In this document: positions 16,095 through 22,474 of the stretch, one piece after another
How positions within the stretch are numbered: the stretch's first letter is position 1
Layout of the letters: each line of letters starts with the position of its first letter
Virus record (IMG/VR): IMGVR_UViG_3300046536_000173
Span: 19,471 to 83,470 of that record
Reading direction: 5' to 3' (one strand)
DNA: 64,000 nucleotides
DNA from: a virus
Notes under the pieces: generated by a model
The model's database searches: none
Told to the model about the DNA's origin: nothing
The model's input: only the letters and a program-made list of their open reading frames with translations
Translations under genes and position numbers: made by a program

Positions 16095-16622
16095 CTAATT
16101 GTGGCGGGCTAGCGTCCTGCGCTTTGTCAAACGCCGATGGGAGGAGCCGGATGATTTTTTCGTCGATCGTTCCTCATGCGCATCATGTGCATCATTTGGT
16201 ATTGTTCGCGGTCGGTTCCTGCCGCTGGGCGGTTCCTCATCCGCGAGCGCTCGATTGGCTCGCGCGAAAAGTTCGCTTTGACGTTGCCAGTAATCCGCCG
16301 CGTCCAATAATTCGGGGTTGCCGGCCTTCAAGGCGCGATACAGCCATTGCACCAGATGTTCCGACAACACTCCCGCGACCAGATAATTCGGATCAACCCG
16401 AAAAAGCAGGGAAATCCGAAGCAGATCGACGAACTTAGGCAGGTTCGCGCCCGCCTCCCATCGACCATACATCGCCGGACTGACCCACAACCGCTTGGCC
16501 CATCGCGCCTTGGTGTGATGCTCCGCGCCGAACCTCTCCCCGTATGCCTTGCGCAGCTACCGCAACCGCTCGCCGAAGCCCCTCATCAATAACTTGTCGC
16601 CGCTCTCCTGGCGTTCTGGCAT
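16095..16622 (-). pseudogene. Phage repressor (XRE-type) interrupted by an amber codon
   Basis: The coding frame from the ATG at 16622 reads like the intact repressor of unit 3, but codon 22 is TAG (16557-16559) where unit 3 has TTG. Reading past it gives the XRE helix-turn-helix (KARWAKRLWVSPAMYGRWEAG) and a shared central region (WLYRALKAGNPELLDAADYW). A restart at the internal ATG at 16490 would remove the first HTH helix. A single-base sequencing error, or an amber suppressor in the host, would restore it. The C-terminus diverges from unit 3. Confidence 0.75.
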
Positions 16623-16701
16623 TGCATAAACCTCAAAGCACTGGACACGAACTATCGGCCCGCGCGCGCGAGCTTGTGAGTGTTATCCTGATCGGTCGGA
16701 A

Positions 16702-16716
16702 TCACCGAAGCGGTGA
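16702..16716. repeat. Inverted repeat between repressor and PR
   Basis: TCACCGAAGCGGTGA is an inverted repeat with 6-bp arms. It lies between the repressor start and PR. It does not resemble the operator family and has no counterpart in unit 3. Possible binding site of another regulator, or a small hairpin in the repressor leader. Confidence 0.3.
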
Positions 16717-16759
16717 ACTCTAGATCGTCGCGCCGCACAACCGCAAGCCACAACGTGGG

Positions 16760-16790
16760 CTTGCACGCCATGCAAGTGCTGGCCTAGTGT
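16760..16790 (+). promoter_or_regulatory. Rightward early promoter PR with operator, leaderless
   Basis: TTGCAC (16761-16766) and TAGTGT (16785-16790) are spaced by 18 bp. The -35 box is inside the palindrome CTTGCACGCCATGCAAG (16760-16776). The cro ATG begins 6 nt after the -10 box, where transcription should start, and there is no ribosome site, so the transcript is probably leaderless. Unit 3 has the same geometry at 58507-58543. Confidence 0.75.
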
Positions 16791-16795
16791 GTGGT

Positions 16796-17053
16796 ATGCG
16801 ACACGACCGGATCATCGAACTGTTTGGTGGCAACGTCGCGCTTGGCGATCTGGTTGGTCGCAGCGATAGCGCCGTATCGCGTTGGCGCGTCAACGGCATC
16901 CCGCCGCAATACTGGCTGATGATCGTCGCGCTGTCGCGCAGGCACGCGAGCGAGCAAGTCTCTTTCGAGATGATCGCCGCTGGTCCACCGGTCCGGGCCT
17001 TCGCCGTCCGCCCCAAGATAACCAAGGGCAGAACTCCCGAAACGGTGGCCTAG
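16796..17053 (+). CDS. Cro-like regulator, 85 aa
   Basis: A short helix-turn-helix protein: RIIELFGGNVALGDLVGRSDSA with VSRWRVNGIPPQYW as the recognition helix and wing, typical of Cro/YdaS-type regulators. It is transcribed divergently from the repressor, directly at PR. The C-terminal 30 residues are basic (RPKITKGRTPE). It should bind the CTTGCA-N5-TGCAAG operators. Close to 58543-58803. Confidence 0.8.
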   Translation: MRHDRIIELFGGNVALGDLVGRSDSAVSRWRVNGIPPQYWLMIVALSRRHASEQVSFEMIAAGPPVRAFAVRPKITKGRTPETVA

Positions 17054-17057
17054 CGTT

Positions 17058-17120
17058 GTGGGGCGCGCACCTTTCCGACTGACCGCGCCGATTCTGATCG
17101 AGGATGGGCGGGCACCATGA
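17058..17120 (+). pseudogene. N-terminal remnant of the VRR-NUC gene cut by an HNH gene
   Basis: The GTG frame encodes 20 residues whose RAPFRLTAPILIED matches the N-terminus of the intact unit 3 gene at 58807 ([14 protein letters not shown]). It then ends in a stop that overlaps the HNH start (ATGA). It marks the insertion point of the HNH gene. Confidence 0.7.
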
Positions 17121-17605
17121 CCCGGCCCGGACGCCCTCTCGACCAACGCTTTTGGCGGTATGTGTCTTGCGAACCGAATAGCGGATGTTGGCTCTGGGAT
17201 GGAGCGTGTGACCGCAAGGGGTATGGCCAGCTTCGCCTTGGAACAGGCGCGCTACGCTACGCGACGCATATAGCGTTGGAATTAGCGGGGCGGGAACTTC
17301 CACTAGGGATGCTCGCCTGTCATCGATGCGATGTCCCTTCGTGCGTCAATCCCGACCACCTTTTCGTCGGCACGCCCCTTGATAACACCACCGATATGAT
17401 TGTCAAGGGTCGCTTTACTTACGACCCCGCACTGCGACCGCGAGGGTCCAGGGTTGGCGGTGCCAAACTGCACGAGCGAGACATCCCGGTTATCCGGCAG
17501 CGTCTAGCAGCGGGTGAGGCATTGCCTACTGTCGCTGCGACTTATGACGTTACCCCGACCGCGATTTGGTATGTCAAATGCGGAAAGACGTGGCGCCATG
17601 TTTAA
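17117..17605 (+). CDS. HNH homing endonuclease
   Basis: This 162-aa protein has an N-terminal EPNSGCWLWDGA segment, the HNH core LACHRCDVPSCVNPDHLFVG and DNTTDM, and a C-terminal HTH-like part (VAATYDVTPTAIWYVK), typical of free-standing HNH homing nucleases of phages. It sits inside what is one gene in unit 3. It overlaps the remnant before it and the gene after it, so it does not break translation. Confidence 0.85.
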   Translation: MTRPGRPLDQRFWRYVSCEPNSGCWLWDGACDRKGYGQLRLGTGALRYATHIALELAGRELPLGMLACHRCDVPSCVNPDHLFVGTPLDNTTDMIVKGRFTYDPALRPRGSRVGGAKLHERDIPVIRQRLAAGEALPTVAATYDVTPTAIWYVKCGKTWRHV

Positions 17606-18020
17606 GCTCATCGCGCCCGTCATGCCTGAAGATGACCTCCAAGCATCGTTGGCGCAGACGCTCGACCAGCTATTGAAGCCGCCAGCGATGTGGTGGGCGA
17701 TGCCGATCGGGCACATCCAGCTAACGCGCCCACAAGCCGCCAAACTGACCCGCATCGGTCTGAAGCGAGGACTCCCCGACATCCTCGTGTTGCACGGGGT
17801 CTTGCACGGGATCGAACTGAAGCGCCCCGGCGAGGGGTTGAGCCGCGCCCGCTGGGTGCCGACCCGGAGCGGAGGCCGACGCTTCGTCGAGGGCCAGCGC
17901 GAGGTGTTCCCGCGCCTGGAGGCGGCGGGGATGAAGCTCGCTACCTGTCACAGCGTCGTCGCCGTGCTCGACCAGCTTACCGCGTGGAAAATTCCCTTGC
18001 GTGGAAGGATCGCCGCATGA
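17598..18020 (+). CDS. VRR-NUC domain nuclease
   Basis: This 140-aa protein carries the VRR-NUC core: [27 protein letters not shown], a [20 protein letters not shown] segment and AVLDQL. The catalytic D and E-x-K are visible. The family cleaves branched or structured DNA. The first 25 residues (KLIAPVMPEDDLQASLAQTL) diverge from unit 3 but mimic its start, so the N-terminus appears to have been restored or replaced together with the HNH gene. The ATG overlaps the HNH stop. Confidence 0.8.
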   Translation: MFKLIAPVMPEDDLQASLAQTLDQLLKPPAMWWAMPIGHIQLTRPQAAKLTRIGLKRGLPDILVLHGVLHGIELKRPGEGLSRARWVPTRSGGRRFVEGQREVFPRLEAAGMKLATCHSVVAVLDQLTAWKIPLRGRIAA

Positions 18021-18190
18021 GCAATCAACCGACACCATCAAACCCACGTCGCCCGTTGCCGGGGCCTAATAAGGTGCCGCAACCACGGCCCGATCCGCCC
18101 AGACGACCGGAGAAGGCGCCACCTCCTCCGCCTCCCCGCTACCAACCGCCAGCGCCGAGGCCACACGAGCGCCGCGACAGGCCCTTGTGA
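18017..18190 (+). CDS. Proline-rich small protein, 57 aa
   Basis: ATGA overlap with the nuclease gene. More than a third of the residues are proline, in NPRRPLPGPNK and PPPPPPRYQPPAPRPHE. Probably disordered. Unit 3 has a ParB-like gene at this place instead. It could be a leftover spacer; real expression is uncertain. Confidence 0.4.
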   Translation: MSNQPTPSNPRRPLPGPNKVPQPRPDPPRRPEKAPPPPPPRYQPPAPRPHERRDRPL

Positions 18191-18191
18191 G

Positions 18192-18800
18192 GTGGTGGAT
18201 TACTCGATCGCCGCGATCCCCACTGAGTACAGGGGCCGCACATATCGCAGTCGCCTCGAAGCGCGGTGGGCCGCGTTTTTCGATCGCCTTGGTCTCGCGC
18301 ATGAATACGAACCGTTCGACCTGGGCGCGTGGTCGCCCGACTTCCTTTTGACCGACATCGACACGCTGGTCGAGGTCAAGCCGCTGACCGAATTCGATGC
18401 TGAAGCCTGGGCGAAAATCGCGGCGGCTTGCAAGGAACGAAACATCAAAAATGGTCTGTTGCTAACGCGCGTCGCGCCGCAGCTATATCGCAACGTCGTC
18501 GAGTTAGGTTGGGTTGCGATCCCCTGGCATGAGGATGGGGCAATCCCGCACCGGGCTTTGTTGGGTTGGGTTCCAAACCGGGAACATCCCCGGTTCGACG
18601 CCAAGATCGTCACTCTCATGCAACATCCCTTTGGGTGGGCGACGACGACCGGCTTCGGACACGTTTTCGAGGATGGGTTTCGACCGTCGGGGGATGATCT
18701 GGAGCGATTAAACTGGCCGGAACCCTATCCCGACCATGCGATGGGCCTCTGGGCGCGCGCGACCTCCGACGTTCAATGGCGACCGGATGGGGACGCATGA
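18192..18800 (+). CDS. PD-(D/E)XK-like nuclease, 202 aa
   Basis: The N-terminal half has the features of a restriction-endonuclease fold: YRSRLEARWAAFFDRLGL, EYEPFDLGAWSPDFLL, then LVEVKPL, i.e. E, D and E-x-K in order. Such proteins are common next to phage replication genes. The C-terminal half is unknown. GTG start after the previous stop. Present only in unit 2. Confidence 0.65.
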   Translation: MVDYSIAAIPTEYRGRTYRSRLEARWAAFFDRLGLAHEYEPFDLGAWSPDFLLTDIDTLVEVKPLTEFDAEAWAKIAAACKERNIKNGLLLTRVAPQLYRNVVELGWVAIPWHEDGAIPHRALLGWVPNREHPRFDAKIVTLMQHPFGWATTTGFGHVFEDGFRPSGDDLERLNWPEPYPDHAMGLWARATSDVQWRPDGDA

Positions 18801-18803
18801 TCC

Positions 18804-19361
18804 GTGTCAAAGCTCCGCTGGGCAAAATGGTTCTGGGCTGACTGGTCGAACGACACCGCCCTGAATCTGTGCTCGATCCCGGCACGCGGATTGTGGATGT
18901 CGTTGCTTTGCATAGCAGCGCAGGGCGAACCCTACGGCACGGTGACGATCAAAGGGCACGTTCCGACGACCGGGGAACTGTTCAGCCTGATCGCTCCGAG
19001 GGGCACGCGACGCCGCGAATTCGATCACTGGCTGGCTGAACTGGAGGAGCGCGGGGTGATCCAGCGCGACCCGACGGGAGCCATATGGAGTCCACGCATG
19101 AGCCACAGCGGAACCGTATCTTTGGCAAGAACCAGTGCGGCAAAGCAACGCTGGAAAGGTCAGGGGAAAAGCCAAAAACAACAAAATTTGCATGAGCAAA
19201 CACACGGAAACGGCGCCGATTTGCATGAGCAAAAAGAGGTTTTGCATATGGTAGAAGCAGAAGCAGAAGCAGAATCCCCCTTAATCCCCCCAAATTCAAA
19301 ACGTGGTCGGAAGCCGAAGGATGGCCCCTGGACCTCCCTCGCCAAGCACGGGGTGAACTGA
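18804..19361 (+). CDS. Putative replication initiation protein, 185 aa
   Basis: GTG start. Residues 1-100 resemble the N-terminal winged-helix domain of phage replication proteins: KWFWADWSNDTALNLCS, ARGLWMSLLCIAAQGEPYG, LAELEERGVIQRD. The C-terminal part is low-complexity and its DNA carries iteron-like repeats (19186-19250), as in lambda O where the origin lies inside the gene. Unit 3 encodes an unrelated DUF1376 protein at the same place. Confidence 0.6.
   Translation: MSKLRWAKWFWADWSNDTALNLCSIPARGLWMSLLCIAAQGEPYGTVTIKGHVPTTGELFSLIAPRGTRRREFDHWLAELEERGVIQRDPTGAIWSPRMSHSGTVSLARTSAAKQRWKGQGKSQKQQNLHEQTHGNGADLHEQKEVLHMVEAEAEAESPLIPPNSKRGRKPKDGPWTSLAKHGVN
19186..19250. repeat. Iteron-like repeats inside the replication gene (candidate origin)
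   Basis: ATTTGCATGAGCAAA occurs at 19186-19200 and 19219-19233, and TTTGCATATGG follows from 19241. The stretch is much richer in A and T than its surroundings. Each repeat contains the imperfect inverted repeat TTTGCATGAGCAAA. Placement in the initiator gene is typical for lambdoid origins. Confidence 0.5.
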
Positions 19362-19903
19362 TGCGCGACCTCGCCCCGACAAAGCGACCGCCCGTCGCAA
19401 CCGTGCGCGAATGGACGATCGCCCTCGGCATCCTGACGGCGGGCCAGATGACGCGCGCCGACGCCGAGATGAAGCTGGCGGCTTATGTGCCGCTACTTCA
19501 GGACAACTTCCCCGCCGCCGCGTTCACGCAGGACTCGCTTCACCACGTCGCCCGCCAGTGCAAGTGGTTCCCGTCCTACGCCGAGGTGATCGAGCACCTT
19601 GGCGCTTGGTGGAAAGAACGCCGCCCGCCGTTCCCCGCGATCGCGCCGCCGCCCCCGCCGCCGCCTCGACCGGAGCCGACACCGGAGGAGATCGAGCACG
19701 TCCGCCAGCTATGCGCGCAAGTCGTCGGCGAGCTTCGTGCATCCGCGATCGACAAGGACACGGTGGGCCGACCGCTTCCGACCGGGCCGATCGAGCCGCG
19801 TCCGCGATACCTGCCGCCCGACGTGCTCGATCGCATCAACCCCTTGCCGAACGGGCGGAAGCGCGCCGCGCAACCGGAGCCGCCACCGGAGCCGCCGACA
19901 TGA
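19361..19903 (+). CDS. Putative replication accessory protein (helicase-loader-like), 180 aa
   Basis: A homologue of 61221-61748. The shared part is an all-helical N-terminal domain (ADAEMKLAAYVPLLQDNFPA, LHHVARQCKWFPSYAEVIEH), a Pro-rich linker (PPPPPPRPEPTPEEIEHV) and a conserved end (PRYLPPDVLDRINPLPNGRK). The N-terminal layout resembles helicase-loader or G39P-like proteins, and it follows an initiator gene, but the assignment is inference. Confidence 0.55.
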   Translation: MRDLAPTKRPPVATVREWTIALGILTAGQMTRADAEMKLAAYVPLLQDNFPAAAFTQDSLHHVARQCKWFPSYAEVIEHLGAWWKERRPPFPAIAPPPPPPPRPEPTPEEIEHVRQLCAQVVGELRASAIDKDTVGRPLPTGPIEPRPRYLPPDVLDRINPLPNGRKRAAQPEPPPEPPT

Positions 19904-20124
19904 GCGACGACGGATTGCCGTGGGGTTACGTGCACCCCGTCGAGGGCTGGTTGCCGCTCCCGAAGGGGCCCGGGCTGATCGACCTCGGCCCGCCGCCGTT
20001 CGACGTGACGTTGCTCGATGGCCGCGTGCGCCGCGTCGTGCACAAACCCGGAGGATCAGCCGATGCCGCCACACCGCCCGCGATGGACGCTCCCGATGCG
20101 TCCGACCTACCCGACGCCCCCTAG
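19900..20124 (+). CDS. Conserved small protein, 74 aa
   Basis: ATGA overlap with the previous gene. The first 55 residues are almost identical to 61745-61966 (LPWGYVHPVEGWLPLPKGP, PPPFDVTLLDGRVRRVVHKP), and the tail is variable. Function unknown. Confidence 0.65.
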   Translation: MSDDGLPWGYVHPVEGWLPLPKGPGLIDLGPPPFDVTLLDGRVRRVVHKPGGSADAATPPAMDAPDASDLPDAP

Positions 20125-20254
20125 CGCTTGGCGCGGACCCGGAACCGCGCACCGTCCGCCGCCGCCGTCACCGCCGCCGCCGCAGATCGTCCGCAAGCCG
20201 TGCGGGCTGTGCAATCGCGTCCGAAAATGGGTCGGCCTGGAGCCGCGACGGTGA
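20063..20254 (+). CDS. Overlapping Pro-rich protein with CxxC motif, 63 aa
   Basis: The start lies within the previous gene in another frame (62-nt overlap). The C-terminal PQIVRKPCGLCNRVRKWVGL is conserved with 61908-62090, while the first part is Pro/Arg-rich. The conserved end supports a real product. Confidence 0.5.
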   Translation: MPPHRPRWTLPMRPTYPTPPSAWRGPGTAHRPPPPSPPPPQIVRKPCGLCNRVRKWVGLEPRR

Positions 20255-20469
20255 ACCCCGTCGAACAGCGCGCCGTCGAGATCGACGACACGTTGCACGA
20301 GATCGAGCGCGAGCTTCGACAGCCCGTCGAACCCTTCGAGCGCGTCGCGATCCGCCTCGCCCGTCCGCCTCACGCTGGAGCAACGCGCCGCGCAGCCGGA
20401 ACTCGGCGACGCGATCGGCCGGGTGGTCGTGCCCGTGCCGCCGCCCGAGGAAGGAGCAACCACCGATGA
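20251..20469 (+). CDS. Deletion-fused early gene, 72 aa
   Basis: The GTG overlaps the previous stop. The first 37 residues (EIERELRQPVEPFERVAIRL) match the gene at 62087-62251. At about 20361 a deletion relative to unit 3 joins this frame, out of register, to the next gene (compare 62248-62424), giving an Arg-rich C-terminus. Sequence in the other frame still encodes VRLTLEQRAAQPEL of that second gene. Confidence 0.5.
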   Translation: MNPVEQRAVEIDDTLHEIERELRQPVEPFERVAIRLARPPHAGATRRAAGTRRRDRPGGRARAAARGRSNHR

Positions 20470-20678
20470 ACCGAAATGATCCGCCGATCCGACATCAAGC
20501 GCCGTTCCACGTCTACCCCGCGCGCCGCGCCGCGTCGCCACTGTCCATCCCGGTGCCGACGCGGCCAGTCATGCGGGACGAATGGAAGCCCATGTCGCCC
20601 GGCGCATTTTCGATGTTCGTGGGCGGCTTCGCGTTCGCCATCGCGGCCATCGTCCTGGTCGCGGTCCTGTCGCGATGA
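20466..20678 (+). CDS. Small C-terminally anchored membrane protein, 70 aa
   Basis: Hydrophilic N-terminal 45 residues, then a membrane helix (FSMFVGGFAFAIAAIVLVAV) at the very C-terminus. The GGAGCAACCACCG upstream gives a moderate ribosome site. No equivalent in unit 3. Function unknown. Confidence 0.5.
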   Translation: MNRNDPPIRHQAPFHVYPARRAASPLSIPVPTRPVMRDEWKPMSPGAFSMFVGGFAFAIAAIVLVAVLSR

Positions 20679-21196
20679 GCAACCAGCCATCCGACGCGTA
20701 CCGCCAGCATCATCACGACATCGATCCGCCGCGTGTCGATGCCGTGACCTTCCGCCAGGGCTGGAGGGTGCGGACGCGCCTCGACGCGCTCCTCGCCTCG
20801 CGCCGGATCACGTCGGGCCATTGGCAAGCCGCCGTCGAGTATCGCGACGCCTGGGGCCGTGTGCTCGCTGCTGGCGGATCGCCTGGAGGCTATCGGGTCA
20901 GCGGAGCGATCGACCCGCATCATCGCGTCCTGGGCCTCCTCGCGACCGTCACGCGCCTCCGCGTGGTGCACACCGCGATCGGCGCCGACTTCGCGACGCT
21001 GTGCTTCGCGTGCGCCGTCGAGGATCGATCCTGGGCCTCGATCGCCGCCGCCCATCGCCGCAACCCGGAGACGGAGCGCGACCGCGCCGTGCGCGCGCTG
21101 CGCGCGCTGGCCTCGGCCTGGGCAGGAACGCGCCTGGGCGACCTCGACGTGTCGTCGCCCCCGCGTCATGCTCCGCGCCGTGTAGGGGGCCTCTGA
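20675..21196 (+). CDS. Putative late regulator with C-terminal HTH, 173 aa
   Basis: A homologue of 62421-63041. Shared parts: VTFRQGWRVRTRLDALLA, HWQAAVEYRDAWGRVL, LLATVTRLRVVH, FATLCFACAVEDRSWASIAA, then a recognition-like helix before RAVRALRALASAW. The end looks like a sigma region 4-type helix-turn-helix, and the architecture recalls DUF6456-type phage proteins. It is the last gene before the non-coding block preceding the late genes, which fits a late-gene activator. Confidence 0.55.
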   Translation: MSNQPSDAYRQHHHDIDPPRVDAVTFRQGWRVRTRLDALLASRRITSGHWQAAVEYRDAWGRVLAAGGSPGGYRVSGAIDPHHRVLGLLATVTRLRVVHTAIGADFATLCFACAVEDRSWASIAAAHRRNPETERDRAVRALRALASAWAGTRLGDLDVSSPPRHAPRRVGGL

Positions 21197-21651
21197 GCGC
21201 CGGGAAAGGGCATGGCGCCTATCGCGACCCGGAGATTGTGCGCAAGTCTCGACCGGGACCGAATCGGGAACGCCCCGGATTCCCGCGCAACCCGAGAATC
21301 GGGGCTTTCAGGGGACCGCGATGGGAGCGGCCCCGCCCCCGTCCAGGGATCGCGGCGGCGGCGATTTAAGTGCCCGCACACTCATGGATCGGGAAAGGTG
21401 ACCCTGGCGCGAACCCTGTCCGGGCGCGGCCAAAGGGTGCATCGATCACGTAACAATTGAGGCGGTGTGACGAACGAAGTCCCAAAAGTTTAGGACGGCG
21501 GTCCCCTCGGTGAGACGATGGGCGGATCGCTCCAGCGTTTCCGCCGGTTTCCGGGTCGCGATCCTGATTGACGCCTTTCCGCGATCGGTGGTAGCGATTC
21601 GGGCATCCTCGCAGCCGTTGCGTGTATCGCCCCGGCCCGAGCTTCCCGAAC
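21197..21651. promoter_or_regulatory. Conserved non-coding block between early and late genes
   Basis: There is no convincing gene in these 455 bp. Several blocks are identical to unit 3 (63070-63345): AAGTGCCCGCACACTCATG at 21368, AAAGGGTGCATCGATC, ACAATTGAGGCGGTGTGACG with the following AACGAAGTCCCAAAA, and TTCCGCGATCGGTGGTAGCG. The variable parts between them contain indels. Late promoter, cos/pac site or a small RNA are the candidates. Confidence 0.5.
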
Positions 21652-21981
21652 ATGCACCCCATCCGATACGAGCGCGGCGCGGTCGTGCGCTGCAATTCCC
21701 GCACCTGGATCGTCTGGACCTACTCGCGAGGGCAGGGAATCTGCGATCCGATCGCGCTCCCCGTGATGCCGCAAACCGGGCCGCGCCATCGCTCGCAAGC
21801 GCGCCTCGACCTCGGTGGGCGTGCGGTCCTGGTGCATCTCCTCGACCGCGTGACGTTGCCGCGCCTCGACTGTGAACACGTCGGCCAATGCACGCCCGAC
21901 ATCGTGTCGAGCCTCGCCGCGAGTATGCAACGCGCGATCGACGCGCACGAAGCTGATCGCCCCCGGAGCGCCGTCGCATGA
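21652..21981 (+). CDS. Possible MazF/PemK-fold protein, 109 aa
   Basis: Starts with YERGAVVRCNSRTWIVWTY, continues with DPIALPVMPQTGPRHRSQ, then RAVLVHLLDRVTL, and ends in a helix (CTPDIVSSLAASMQRAID). The order of beta strands and the terminal helix recall PemK/MazF-type SH3-like proteins, but the match is by eye and weak, and no antitoxin is adjacent. Homologue at 63368-63691. Confidence 0.4.
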   Translation: MHPIRYERGAVVRCNSRTWIVWTYSRGQGICDPIALPVMPQTGPRHRSQARLDLGGRAVLVHLLDRVTLPRLDCEHVGQCTPDIVSSLAASMQRAIDAHEADRPRSAVA

Positions 21982-22055
21982 GCGGCCCATGGCTGTTCGT
22001 GATAGCGATGGCCTTGGTGCTTGCCCTCGATCGCCTTTCGCTGGTCTGCCCCTGA
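21978..22055 (+). CDS. Tiny hydrophobic protein, 25 aa
   Basis: ATGA overlap with the previous gene and TGATG overlap with the HNH gene. Nearly all of it is one hydrophobic helix (WLFVIAMALVLALDRL). Absent from unit 3, where the two flanking genes touch. Possibly only a coupling peptide. Confidence 0.35.
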   Translation: MSGPWLFVIAMALVLALDRLSLVCP

Positions 22056-22387
22056 TGCCGATCGCCTCGCCGGTCTATCATCCGCCCGGTTGGCAGTCGC
22101 GCGCCGATCGACGCCGCGCGCACGACCAGAGCAAGGTGCGGCACTATTCCAACGCCCGCTGGCTCCGTCTCCGCGCCGCGTATCTCGCGACGCATCCATT
22201 GTGCGAGTGCGGATGCAATCGCCCCGCGACCGTCGTCGATCATCGCAAGCCGCATGGCGGCGACGACGCGCTGATGTATGCCTGGGACAACCTCCAGGCG
22301 ATGACGAAGCCGTGCCACGATCGCAAGACGGCGACGCAAGACGGTGGGTTCGGTCGCGCCTCGCGCGCCTCGGTCGGTGCGCGATGA
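22055..22387 (+). CDS. HNH endonuclease next to the packaging genes
   Basis: This 110-aa protein has the packaging-type HNH pattern: RHYSNARWLRLRAAYLATHP, CECGCNRPATVVDHRKPHGG, DNLQAMTKPCHDRKT. In HK97-like phages a small HNH protein near the terminase stimulates cos cleavage. It is followed by ParB-like, accessory and terminase genes. Almost identical to the partial gene at 63691. Confidence 0.8.
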   Translation: MPIASPVYHPPGWQSRADRRRAHDQSKVRHYSNARWLRLRAAYLATHPLCECGCNRPATVVDHRKPHGGDDALMYAWDNLQAMTKPCHDRKTATQDGGFGRASRASVGAR

Positions 22388-22474
22388 TGACGCGATCGAC
22401 CCCCATACGGTGTCCGAAACCGGGATCGATCGTGTGCACTGACCGCGCCCCAACTGATTTTTTAGCTTTCCAAT

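Noticed and set aside
17690-18190. 166-aa plus-strand frame overlapping the VRR-NUC gene
   Set aside because: Only the part from the ATG at 18017 can be a gene; the rest is a shadow of the nuclease.
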